10,575 bases of DNA. Origin: Clostridia bacterium. GTDB taxonomy: Bacteria; Bacillota_A; Clostridia; Christensenellales; Aristaeellaceae. Positions within the stretch are counted from its first letter, which is position 1; each line of letters begins with the position of its first letter. Below the pieces are notes generated by a model, which saw only the letters and a list, made by a program, of their open reading frames with translations, did not search any database and was not told the DNA's origin. This document shows positions 1 to 6,374 of the stretch, piece after piece. The position numbers were made by a program, and so were the translations under genes. The DNA lies in NCBI GenBank assembly GCA_017432405.1, contig JAFRJF010000059.1:1-10575 (forward strand). The letters run 5' to 3'.

Positions 1-104
1 AGTGGCCAATGCCGGTGTCTGTTTCGCTTGATGCTCCTTCTGGTCGTCCAGGGTTAGTTCTACGTTATTTATCTGCTGTATCTCTTGACAAAGAGGTACT
101 ACAT
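1..104. other. Gene-free left edge, nothing recognised
   Basis: This stretch is less GC-rich than the genes to its right. Its open frames are short and none has a start codon with a ribosome binding site. One minus-strand frame stays open to the window edge but has no ATG, so it could be part of a gene lying mostly outside the window; I cannot identify it. A TTGACA hexamer at 85-90 has no matching -10 at a usable distance. The repeat element that follows begins at 105. Confidence 0.4.
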
Positions 105-351
105 AACAGCCTTCCCCTTCAGGGGCATCGAGCGCCCGGAAAACAGTCCAGTGGACTGTTTTCAGCGAGATGGGGCCGGTAGGCCCGCGGAAGGTGGGCC
201 GGCCGCAAGGCCGGATCGGATGAGGTCGGTCCCCCCGCGGTAACGATGGTTTACGCGCTTCCTCTCAGGAGAACGACCTCATCCGTCACGGCGCTTCACG
301 CCGCGCCACCTTCCCCTGAACCGCTCCCTTCGGTCGCTGGGGAAGGCTGTT
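105..351. repeat. Structured 247-bp MITE-like repeat with 13-bp terminal inverted repeats
   Basis: The ends are perfect inverted repeats: AACAGCCTTCCCC at 105-117 and GGGGAAGGCTGTT at 339-351. Further symmetric pairs lie inside: AAGGTGG 191-197 with CCACCTT 306-312, and CGGATGAGGTCG 217-228 with CGACCTCATCCG 274-285. Local hairpins sit on the arms: 139-163 (11-bp stem, 3-nt loop), 199-214 (6-bp stem closed by GCAA) and 289-303 (5-bp stem). There is no credible coding frame and I see no clear target-site duplication. The symmetry is seen directly; calling it a non-autonomous, dispersed element is inference. A 15-nt repeat arm at 371-385 lies just beyond its right end and may belong to a larger composite. 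Confidence 0.7.
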
Positions 352-370
352 GGTTGCCCCTCGTCCCCCC

Positions 371-385
371 GACAAATCAGTATTT
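371..385. repeat. Solo arm of the dispersed AATACTGATTTGTC hairpin
   Basis: GACAAATCAGTATTT here is identical to 6178-6192, the right arm of the perfect hairpin at 6155-6193. It is closely related to the right arm of the hairpin at 10306-10345. No left arm is present nearby, so this copy cannot fold alone. It lies 20 nt after the MITE-like repeat and 19 nt before the ribosome binding site of the next gene, a likely remnant or element boundary. Confidence 0.6.
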
Positions 386-415
386 ACACTCCACCCACAT
401 CAACAGGAGGCTGCC

Positions 416-1279
416 ATGTCAGACAAGATCACATCCCGGCAGAATCGCCGAAGCGTGCTTCTGAAAAAACGCCGGCGCAGGCGGATGATGACGATATGCG
501 TTTGCGCGGCGGGCGCTGTGCTGCTGGCCGCGGTGGCGCTGTGGCTGATCGGCAGGACGCCCGCCGACCGCAAGGCGGCCGCCCCGGTCGCCGAAGTGAC
601 GGCACCGCCGCAGCCCACCGAAGCGCCGGCTGAGGCCACCCCGATCCCGACGCCCGAGCCCACCGAAGGGCCGACGCCGACGCCCTCCCCGACACCAGAG
701 CCCGAGCCGACGCCCACCGTGATTCCCGGCAGCCGCCCGGACGTGCTGTCCTTCTATCACCCGAAGGACAAGAACTATTCGCCCCGGGTGCGCTTCGGGG
801 ACAGCTACACCGGCCCCTGGAAGAAGGGCAAGGACATCGGCAGCTTCGAGGCCATCCCCTCGGAGGAAGAGGAGCTGCCGGGCGAATTCTTCGGGGACAT
901 CTTCGGCGCGGCCTGGACGGCCTTCCCGGATGCGAACAGCTGCAAGATCGGCTACACGCTGCGCTATACGCTGGACGACGGCAGCGAGATCAAATACACG
1001 ATGCTCTCCCCCAAGCACATCGAGCACACCGAATACATCGAGTGCTGGCTGTACGACGACTACCACCGCAAGCCCCACAAGTTCTACTCCCACCTGAAGC
1101 CCGGTTCGATGAAGGACGAGACGCTGATCACGTCCATCAAGCTCACCGCCGGCAAGCAGATCGGCCACGTCACCGACATCTGGCTCACCGCCTTCATCTG
1201 CGATTCGCTGGACGATTTCGACGCGGACAGGAACTATATCGGACAGACATCGTGCACGATACATATTTTGAAGAAATGA
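416..1279 (+). CDS. Unrecognised single-pass membrane protein with Pro/Thr-rich stalk
   Basis: This 287-residue protein belongs to no family I can name. The ATG at 416 is chosen because AGGAGG lies at 405-410, five bases upstream; the frame extends further upstream but into repeat DNA. Residues 1-24 are strongly basic (KKRRRRR), 25-46 are a hydrophobic helix, and 62-104 are a Pro/Thr/Glu-rich stalk with PTPTPSPTPEPEPTP character. Residues 105-287 form a soluble domain rich in aromatics and acidic residues, with four cysteines (176, 210, 262, 280). The positive-inside rule puts the soluble domain outside the cell. The stalk resembles those of the membrane proteins encoded convergently at 1331-6020, but the outer domain does not obviously match them. 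No promoter is visible between the upstream repeat and the start. Confidence 0.8.
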   Translation: MSDKITSRQNRRSVLLKKRRRRRMMTICVCAAGAVLLAAVALWLIGRTPADRKAAAPVAEVTAPPQPTEAPAEATPIPTPEPTEGPTPTPSPTPEPEPTPTVIPGSRPDVLSFYHPKDKNYSPRVRFGDSYTGPWKKGKDIGSFEAIPSEEEELPGEFFGDIFGAAWTAFPDANSCKIGYTLRYTLDDGSEIKYTMLSPKHIEHTEYIECWLYDDYHRKPHKFYSHLKPGSMKDETLITSIKLTAGKQIGHVTDIWLTAFICDSLDDFDADRNYIGQTSCTIHILKK

Positions 1280-1320
1280 TTTCAGGGGCCATATCGGCAA
1301 AGCCGATAGGGCCCCTGAAA
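1280..1320. terminator. Shared hairpin between convergent genes
   Basis: Arms TTTCAGGGGCC (1280-1290) and GGCCCCTGAAA (1310-1320) pair perfectly. After one A/G mismatch, TATCGGC (1292-1298) pairs with GCCGATA (1302-1308) around an AAA loop. The hairpin starts right after the stop of the plus-strand gene and ends 10 nt before the stop codon of the minus-strand gene, as expected for a bidirectional terminator. The U-tract is weak on both sides; on the minus strand the stem is followed by a moderately T-rich stretch. Confidence 0.7.
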
Positions 1321-1330
1321 TATGAATGTA

Positions 1331-2473
1331 TCAGTACACCTTGATGTTCCACAGCTTCCCCGCGTCGCCCTCCTTGATGACGCAGAAGGTGTAGGCCGTG
1401 GGATAGACCGCGTTGCCCTTCTCGGTCCTCAGCACTGTGTCGAAGCTGACGCGGCAGGTGAAGCAGTCGTCGGCCATCACGTAGAATTCGGAGACCGCCT
1501 CGTCCTTGAAGGAGATGCCGGTGTGGGGCGTGGCGTAGGCGTTGTTCAGGTTGTCGAAGATGGACTCGGCGGGGCTGTTCCTCGCGCAGACGCGCTCGAT
1601 GGCCTTCTTCTTCGCGTCCTTGTTCATGAACTTCGCCACCTGCTTGGCCAGCGCGATGGCGGCGCTGCCGTACTGCGCGCTGTAGGCCTCGTCCGACTTC
1701 ATCGGGCAGCTCCAGGTCAGTTCCTTGCCCTCCACGGCCTCCACCGCCACCGGCGCGCCGGTCTCGTCGGAAGCCTCCACCTTCGGCGTTTCGGAGGCGG
1801 CGTCATAAAGGTATTCCACCAGCGCGGGGTTCTTGACCCCGGGGGGCAGGAAGTCCGCCTCAAACAGGGCCTTTTCGGTGGTCGTCGCGTTGTCCGCGCT
1901 CAGCGCCTCGCCGTCCACCGTCACGCTGTAGCCCGCCGGGGCGGTGATGCGGCAGGTGTACTTCACCGCCGGCTCCGGCTCGGGCGTCGCCTCGGGCTCG
2001 GGCGTGGGCGTGGCCTGCTTCAGCTCAACCAGCGTGGTGACATAGCCCAGCTTCCACAACGTATTCCCCTTTTCCGTGGTCTGGCCGCTGGGCACCAGGG
2101 TGAAGGTGGCGAAGCGCTCTCCGTCCAGGTTGACGTTGTACTTGCGCTCGTCCTTGTTGGCCGAGAAGGCCGGGGTCCACTCCACCCGCCTGCCCGCGGC
2201 CAGCTCCCTCAGATTGTCCAGGTACAGTGCCTCGTCGCCCTCGAACTGGGCGGCGGAGGTATCTACATTGTAGATCGCCTCGTAGTCGGCGTTTTCAAAC
2301 AGCTTCCCCACGTCCTCGGCCACGTACTTGGGCTGGGCGGATTCGTAGTCCCTCAGCACCCCCCGCAGCCACACGGTGCCCACGGCGATGGCCACCAGCG
2401 CCAGGGCCACCAGCGCGAAGTACACGCGGTAGAAGGTGCTGTTCCAGATGCTCTTCCTTTTCTTCCTGCTCAT
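1331..2473 (-). CDS. Membrane-anchored partner protein, copy B of the duplicated module (unknown function)
   Basis: This 380-residue protein is a diverged paralogue of the product at 3718-4848. The ATG at 2473 follows GGAGG (2479-2483) by five bases and lies 11 nt after the stop of the glycosidase gene upstream, so the two should be cotranscribed. Residues 1-14 are basic and 15-37 form a membrane helix. An outer domain follows to about 150, then a Pro/Glu/Thr linker (about 154-169), a segment with the ITAPAGYSVTVDG pattern (177-188), and a C-terminal domain (about 255-380). Cysteines 256, 337, 340 and 364 are shared with copy A (WSCP, DDCFTC, YTFC); 174 and 296 occur only here. I know no named family. 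The C-terminal half could have an NTF2-like fold, but that is a guess from its strand-rich look. The protein probably acts outside the membrane with the glycosidase. Confidence 0.85.
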   Translation of the reverse strand: MSRKKRKSIWNSTFYRVYFALVALALVAIAVGTVWLRGVLRDYESAQPKYVAEDVGKLFENADYEAIYNVDTSAAQFEGDEALYLDNLRELAAGRRVEWTPAFSANKDERKYNVNLDGERFATFTLVPSGQTTEKGNTLWKLGYVTTLVELKQATPTPEPEATPEPEPAVKYTCRITAPAGYSVTVDGEALSADNATTTEKALFEADFLPPGVKNPALVEYLYDAASETPKVEASDETGAPVAVEAVEGKELTWSCPMKSDEAYSAQYGSAAIALAKQVAKFMNKDAKKKAIERVCARNSPAESIFDNLNNAYATPHTGISFKDEAVSEFYVMADDCFTCRVSFDTVLRTEKGNAVYPTAYTFCVIKEGDAGKLWNIKVY

Positions 2474-2484
2474 GTGTCCCTCCG

Positions 2485-3630
2485 TCAGCGCACGATGAAG
2501 GCCGTCGGCATCTTGCGCGAACCGGTCAGCACGACGCCGCTGTTGAGGTATTCGCCCTTGTAGTACATCAGCGAGGACGAGCCGCCGTCCATGTTGATGG
2601 CGTTCACCGCGCCGTATTCCAGCATGATGGTGATCAGGTCGGAATAGGTCGCGCCCAGGCTGGAGGCCTGCCGGCCGTCGATCACCAGCATCAGCACCGC
2701 GCCGTCCTTGCGCTGGCCGATGGCCGTGCGGGGGTTCAGGCCGGAGCTCTCGCCCCTGACGGAGGCGGGCTCGCCGTTGACGATCAACGCGGGGCCGAAG
2801 GTGATGGCGTCCCGTATGCCCTTGGCTTTGGCGTCGTCGTCGGACATGTTCTTGGCGAGGACCATGATGTTGTCCTTGTCGAAGCCCACGGTGATGTTGT
2901 AGTTGCGGTCCCGGCCGGTGTGCTTCACCTTGCCCTCGGAGACCACCAGGCCCACGGGGATGCCGCCGTTGCCGACGCCGCCGCTGTCCTCGAAGCCGCC
3001 GCCGTTGATGGCCGCCACGGCGTCATAGCGCTTGGCGATGTCCTTGAGCTGCAGTCCCTTGGAGCCGTCGAACTTGTCCCGGCAGGTGCCCACGGTGACC
3101 CGGGAGGGGTCCTTGACGACCATCATGTAGCCCTGGTAGGTGCCGCCCACGATGCTGAACACGTCGATGCCGTCCTCGGAGGACAGCAGGTTCTCCGGCT
3201 GCGGCGTGGGGCTGGGCGTGGGTTCCACCGCTGCCGCCTCCCGGGCTTCCTGGGCTGCGGCGACCTCCTCCGGCGAGGGCGTCGGCGTGGGCTTTTCGAT
3301 GACGATCAGTGAGGTGTCGGTCTCGCTGTCCCCGGCGGAGACGGAATTGCGCTCCAGTATCGCTTCCACCTCTTCGTTGCTGTAGTAGATGTGGGGCACG
3401 AATTTGAGGGCGCTGGTCTCCTGCATGGAGACGGTCAGCAGGTCGCCCACGGTCTGGGATGGGCCCTTGAACGCGGCATAGCCGGCGCACAGCGCGCCGA
3501 TCAGCACCAGCGCGATGACCGTCAGCACCGACAGTATGATCCGCCAGGCGTTGCGCCGGATCCTGCGCCTGCGGCGGCGCTGGGCCTTGCTCGTCTTCCT
3601 GCGATTTTTTGGCTTTTTTTCCGTTTGCAT
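2485..3630 (-). CDS. Membrane-anchored phosphodiester glycosidase (NAGPA-like domain), copy B
   Basis: This 381-residue protein carries the domain known from N-acetylglucosamine-1-phosphodiester alpha-N-acetylglucosaminidase, the enzyme that removes a sugar from a sugar-phosphodiester. Bacterial members are mostly of unknown substrate. Residues 1-30 are very basic, 31-53 form a membrane helix, a conserved membrane-proximal segment runs to about 110, a Pro/Thr and Ala/Glu-rich linker to about 146, and the catalytic-type domain from about 155 to 381. Hallmarks are AINGGGF (207-213), RTAIGQ (301-306), VIDGRQ (316-321) and NMDGGSSS (346-353). The ATG at 3630 follows GGAGG by six bases; an in-frame start 54 nt upstream lacks such a site. 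No convincing promoter is seen in the short spacer before it, so transcription probably reads through from copy A. The linker is longer than in copy A. Confidence 0.88.
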   Translation of the reverse strand: MQTEKKPKNRRKTSKAQRRRRRRIRRNAWRIILSVLTVIALVLIGALCAGYAAFKGPSQTVGDLLTVSMQETSALKFVPHIYYSNEEVEAILERNSVSAGDSETDTSLIVIEKPTPTPSPEEVAAAQEAREAAAVEPTPSPTPQPENLLSSEDGIDVFSIVGGTYQGYMMVVKDPSRVTVGTCRDKFDGSKGLQLKDIAKRYDAVAAINGGGFEDSGGVGNGGIPVGLVVSEGKVKHTGRDRNYNITVGFDKDNIMVLAKNMSDDDAKAKGIRDAITFGPALIVNGEPASVRGESSGLNPRTAIGQRKDGAVLMLVIDGRQASSLGATYSDLITIMLEYGAVNAINMDGGSSSLMYYKGEYLNSGVVLTGSRKMPTAFIVR

Positions 3631-3659
3631 CGTAATCCTCCGGGAAACGATTATGTTCA

Positions 3660-3710
3660 TGTAGCGGCGGCAACCTGCCGCCACGGTGGCGCCTGATAGG
3701 CGCCGCTACA
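3660..3710. repeat. 51-bp three-way-junction repeat between the module copies
   Basis: The outer stem is TGTAGC (3660-3665) with GCTACA (3705-3710). Inside are two perfect 7-bp hairpins: GGCGGCA/TGCCGCC (3666-3672 with 3676-3682, loop ACC) and GGCGCCT/AGGCGCC (3688-3694 with 3698-3704, loop GAT). They are joined by the 5-nt linker ACGGT. The fold uses nearly every base, unlike a simple terminator, and no U-tract follows. It fills most of the 87-bp spacer between the copy A partner gene and the copy B glycosidase gene. I infer a REP-like dispersed element that may also tune readthrough or mRNA stability. Confidence 0.7.
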
Positions 3711-3717
3711 CAGGTCA

Positions 3718-4848
3718 TCAATTGAACGTGATGTTGTACAGCTTCCCCGCGCCCTTGCGCTTGACCACGCAGAAGGTGTAGGACGTGGGATAGACGTAGT
3801 CGTTGCCCCGCCGGGTGCGCAGCGTGAAGGTGAATTCCACGTGGCAGGTGAAGCAGTCGTCGCTGAGCACGTAGAAGTCGGTGACCTTCGCGTCGGTGAC
3901 GGTGGCGGTCTTGTGGGGCGGGGCCCAGTCGTTGCTGAACTTCTTCAGGATCGACTCCGCCGGGGATTCGTCGGCCACGTCCTTCATGATGCCGTTGCGG
4001 GAGAGGTCCTTCACGGTGTACTTCGCCACCCGCTCGGCCAGGGCGATGATCGCGCTTGAGTACTGGCTGGCGAAATCGGCGTCCTCCTTCAGCGGGCAGA
4101 CCCAGCGGTTGTCACCGTCGGGCTGTACCTCGGCGTCCACACCGGAGGCGTCCTTCGCAGTCAGCTCCGGCGCGCCTTCGTCGGAGAAGAAGGCGTATTC
4201 CGTCATCGTGGGGGGATTGACACCCTCGGGCAGGAAGTCCGCCTGGAAGATGGCCTCGCCGGTGGACATGGCGTCCGCGTCGGTCAGCTCCCGCCCGTTG
4301 ACGCTCACGGTGTACCCGGTCGGGGCCTTCACCCGGTAGGGCGCGACGCTCAGGTCCCCCGCCGCCGCGGCCTCGGTGCCCTCCACCGCCACATGGGTGG
4401 TGATCGAGCCCAGCTTCCACAGCCGGTTGCCGTGGGCGGTGGTGCGGCCGCTGGGCACCAGCGTGAAGGTGGCCAGCTTGTCGTCGTCCAGCGTCACGGT
4501 GTACTTCATCTCGTCGGGGTTGCTGGAAAAGGCCTGGCTCCAGGCGATGTCCCCGTCGTCGGTCAGCTCGGTCAGCTGCTGGACGTACAGCGCCTTGTCG
4601 CCCCCGGAGATGTTCTTGGCGGAGGTATCCAGGTCGTGGATGCGGTCCCAGTCCCCCTCCTCGAACAGTGCCGCCACCTCCTCGGCGGCGTGGACGGGCT
4701 GGGCGACCTCGTAGTCGGCCACCGCCCCCCGCAGCCAAATAAGCCCGATGACGATGGCCACCACGGCCACGGCGACGACGACAAAGTAAATCCGATAGAA
4801 CCGGCTGGAGAACAGGCCCTTTTTCTTCCTCTGCTTTTTCTTGTCCAT
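3718..4848 (-). CDS. Membrane-anchored partner protein, copy A of the duplicated module (unknown function)
   Basis: This 376-residue protein is paralogous to the product at 1331-2473. The ATG at 4848 is preceded five bases earlier by GGAGG (4854-4858). A GTG at 4863 overlapping the upstream stop codon is less likely as the start. Residues 1-18 are basic, 19-39 form a membrane helix, a first outer domain runs to about 155 (LATFTLVPSGRTT at 125-137 is shared with copy B as ATFTLVPSG), then a VKAPTGYTVSVNG segment (173-185), and a C-terminal domain to 376. Its only cysteines are 251, 332, 335 and 360, exactly the four shared with copy B, with DDCFTC forming a CxxC. Retention of just these four suggests disulfides or metal binding outside the cell. 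It lacks the Pro/Glu linker of copy B. No family name can be given. Confidence 0.85.
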   Translation of the reverse strand: MDKKKQRKKKGLFSSRFYRIYFVVVAVAVVAIVIGLIWLRGAVADYEVAQPVHAAEEVAALFEEGDWDRIHDLDTSAKNISGGDKALYVQQLTELTDDGDIAWSQAFSSNPDEMKYTVTLDDDKLATFTLVPSGRTTAHGNRLWKLGSITTHVAVEGTEAAAAGDLSVAPYRVKAPTGYTVSVNGRELTDADAMSTGEAIFQADFLPEGVNPPTMTEYAFFSDEGAPELTAKDASGVDAEVQPDGDNRWVCPLKEDADFASQYSSAIIALAERVAKYTVKDLSRNGIMKDVADESPAESILKKFSNDWAPPHKTATVTDAKVTDFYVLSDDCFTCHVEFTFTLRTRRGNDYVYPTSYTFCVVKRKGAGKLYNITFN

Positions 4849-4859
4849 CGTTGCCTCCG

Positions 4860-6020
4860 TCACCGCACGATAAACGCCGTGGGCAGCTCGCGGGAGCCGG
4901 TCAGTATGACGCCCTTGTTGATGTATTCGCCGTTGTACCAGAGCATCGACGACGAGCCGCCGTCCAGGTTGGCGGCGTTGAAGGCCTCGTATTCCATCAG
5001 CACGTTGATCATGTCGGCGTAGGTGGCCCCGAGGCTGGAGGCCTGGCGACCGTCGATGACCAGCAGCAGCACCGCGCCGTCCCGCCGCTGGCCGATGGCG
5101 GTGCGGGGATTCAGGCCAGAGCTGGAGCCGGAGAACTTGGCCGGTTCGCCGTTGACCACCAGGGCCGGGCCGAAGGCCAGCGCGTCCCGCAGCCCCTTGC
5201 TCACCGCCTCGTCGGAGGTCATCTTGCCGATGATCAGCTTGTCGTCCTGGTCAAAGCCCATGACGATGTTGTGGTCGGAATTGATGCTGGCCTTGTTCAG
5301 CACCTCGCCGTTTGAGATCACCAGCCCGATGGGCCGGCCGCCGTTGCCCAGGCCTCCCTCGTCGGAGAAGCCGCCGCCGTTGATGGCCGCGATGGCGTCG
5401 TAGCGGGCGGCGATCTCGTGCAGCACCAGGCCGGGCTTGGAGTTGAAGTTTTCCCGGCACACGCCCACGGACACCCGGGACGGGTCCTGCACCACCATGA
5501 TCCAGCCGTTGTATGTGGGGCCGTGGACCTCGAAGATCTGCAGGCCGTTTTCCTCGACGATCAGGTTTTCCGGCTTCGGGGTCGACACCGGGGCGACGTC
5601 TTCCTGCCCCGGCTCGGGGGTCGGGCCGGCGATGACAATCATCGAGGTGTCGGTCTCGTCCTCCAGCTCGCCCACCTCGTTGCGGGCCTTGATGGCGTCC
5701 ACCTCCGCCTCGCTGTAGTAGATGCGGGGCACGAACTTCAACGCGCTGGTCTCCAGCATCGAGACGGTCAGCAGGTCGCCCAGGCTCCGGGACGGCCCCC
5801 TGAAACCGATGTACCCGGCCCCCAGCGCGGCCCCTAGCACCAGCACCAGCGCCGTCAGTACGCAAAGCCCCACCCGCCAGGCGATCTTCTTCGGGGTGAG
5901 CGCCGGCCTCGCCGGCCCGCGCTTTCCCCCTCCGGTCCGCTTTTTGGACGCGGACGGCACATGACGCCCCGCGGAGGAACCCTGGGTCCTCCGGGTTGCC
6001 TGCGGCGAATGCTCCTGCAT
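4860..6020 (-). CDS. Membrane-anchored phosphodiester glycosidase (NAGPA-like domain), copy A
   Basis: This 386-residue protein is the first gene of the duplicated block. Residues 1-45 are basic and polar and would be cytoplasmic, 46-70 form a membrane helix, and a membrane-proximal segment (DLLTVSMLETSALKFVP, 82-98) is almost identical in copy B. A short Pro-rich linker (about 132-150) leads to the glycosidase-type domain (about 160-386) with AINGGGF (212-218), RTAIGQ (306-311), VIDGRQ (321-326) and NLDGGSSS (351-358). The start at 6020 has GGAAGG about ten bases upstream, a weaker site than in the other genes. The frame stays open to 6281, but that extension runs through the perfect hairpin at 6155-6193 and has no ribosome binding site. 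Membrane anchoring implies action on envelope or capsule phosphodiester sugars; the substrate is unknown. Confidence 0.88.
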   Translation of the reverse strand: MQEHSPQATRRTQGSSAGRHVPSASKKRTGGGKRGPARPALTPKKIAWRVGLCVLTALVLVLGAALGAGYIGFRGPSRSLGDLLTVSMLETSALKFVPRIYYSEAEVDAIKARNEVGELEDETDTSMIVIAGPTPEPGQEDVAPVSTPKPENLIVEENGLQIFEVHGPTYNGWIMVVQDPSRVSVGVCRENFNSKPGLVLHEIAARYDAIAAINGGGFSDEGGLGNGGRPIGLVISNGEVLNKASINSDHNIVMGFDQDDKLIIGKMTSDEAVSKGLRDALAFGPALVVNGEPAKFSGSSSGLNPRTAIGQRRDGAVLLLVIDGRQASSLGATYADMINVLMEYEAFNAANLDGGSSSMLWYNGEYINKGVILTGSRELPTAFIVR

Positions 6021-6154
6021 GATATCACAGCCTTCCAAGACAGCCAAACGGCCGGTTCGCATACAAATACACGTTATTCTATCACTTTTAAACCGGTCTT
6101 TGGTTGCAGGACTGTTAATGTTCCTGCCAGAAATATGTTCAAATCCCCCGCAAG
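6021..6154 (-). promoter_or_regulatory. Probable leader of the duplicated operon, promoter not resolved
   Basis: This AT-richer stretch lies directly upstream of the first glycosidase gene and must hold its promoter if the operon starts here. On the minus strand there are TAGAAT-like and TTAACA-like hexamers, but no pair sits at 16-18 bp spacing, so I do not assign positions. No open frame with a ribosome binding site is present. Confidence 0.35.
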
Positions 6155-6193
6155 CAAATACTGATTTGTCGCGCTGCGACAAATCAGTATTTG
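6155..6193. repeat. Perfect 18-bp stem hairpin (AATACTGATTTGTCG repeat)
   Basis: CAAATACTGATTTGTCGC (6155-6172) pairs with its exact complement at 6176-6193 around a GCT loop. A second hairpin with the same outer sequence but changed inner pairs lies at 10306-10345, and one arm lies alone at 371-385. No U-tract follows on either strand. It sits between the alpha-galactosidase 3' end and the glycosidase operon, so it might insulate them, but it looks more like a dispersed repeat than a plain intrinsic terminator. Confidence 0.75.
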
Positions 6194-6374
6194 AGGGTTT
6201 AGGGGTTAGGGAAGGTAGAAATCCTGACGGATTTCTTTTATTCAAAGGATCGGGAAACGAAGAAACTACTGCCGTTTCCATTGAATCAAAACAAATCCCG
6301 TAGGAATTTGCGACGCGAAGCCAGCCCTTTAGGTCACCACCGCCTAAAACCTAACCCCTAAAACCTAACCCCTC
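6193..6374. repeat. Region bounded by inverted TTTAGGGGTTAGG repeats
   Basis: TTTAGGGGTTAGG (6198-6210) recurs inverted at 6350-6362. The right side is a 14-bp tandem repeat CCTAAAACCTAACC, two full copies (6343-6356, 6357-6370), running into the stop codon of the alpha-galactosidase gene (6373-6375). Between them are small hairpins, such as GGAAACG 6253-6259 with CGTTTCC 6273-6279 and AAATCC/GGATTT near 6219-6234. It is AT-richer than the genes, has no credible coding frame, and looks like a small non-coding element. Confidence 0.55.

Noticed and set aside
85..90. TTGACA as a -35 box for the first gene
   Set aside because: No -10 hexamer lies 16-18 bp downstream, and the structured repeat intervenes for about 250 bp before the gene.
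419..1300. A 293-codon minus-strand frame across the first gene
   Set aside because: The plus-strand frame has AGGAGG, a membrane helix and a regular Pro/Thr stalk; the minus frame is a GC-driven shadow and runs through the terminator hairpin.
1322..2563. A 413-codon open frame on the plus strand
   Set aside because: It is antisense to partner copy B, whose paralogue is conserved at protein level. The translated composition (Arg, Val, Gly, His rich) is typical of a shadow frame.
4849..4863. GTG start for partner copy A overlapping the upstream stop
   Set aside because: The ATG at 4848 has GGAGG at ideal spacing, and the same arrangement occurs in copy B; the GTG would place that GGAGG inside the coding region.
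6021..6281. An 87-residue N-terminal extension of glycosidase copy A
   Set aside because: It would translate the perfect 18-bp hairpin and repeat DNA and has no ribosome binding site. The start at 6020 gives a protein matching copy B in architecture.
6343..6370. CRISPR-like short repeats
   Set aside because: Only two adjacent 14-bp copies without spacers; no cas genes are present.
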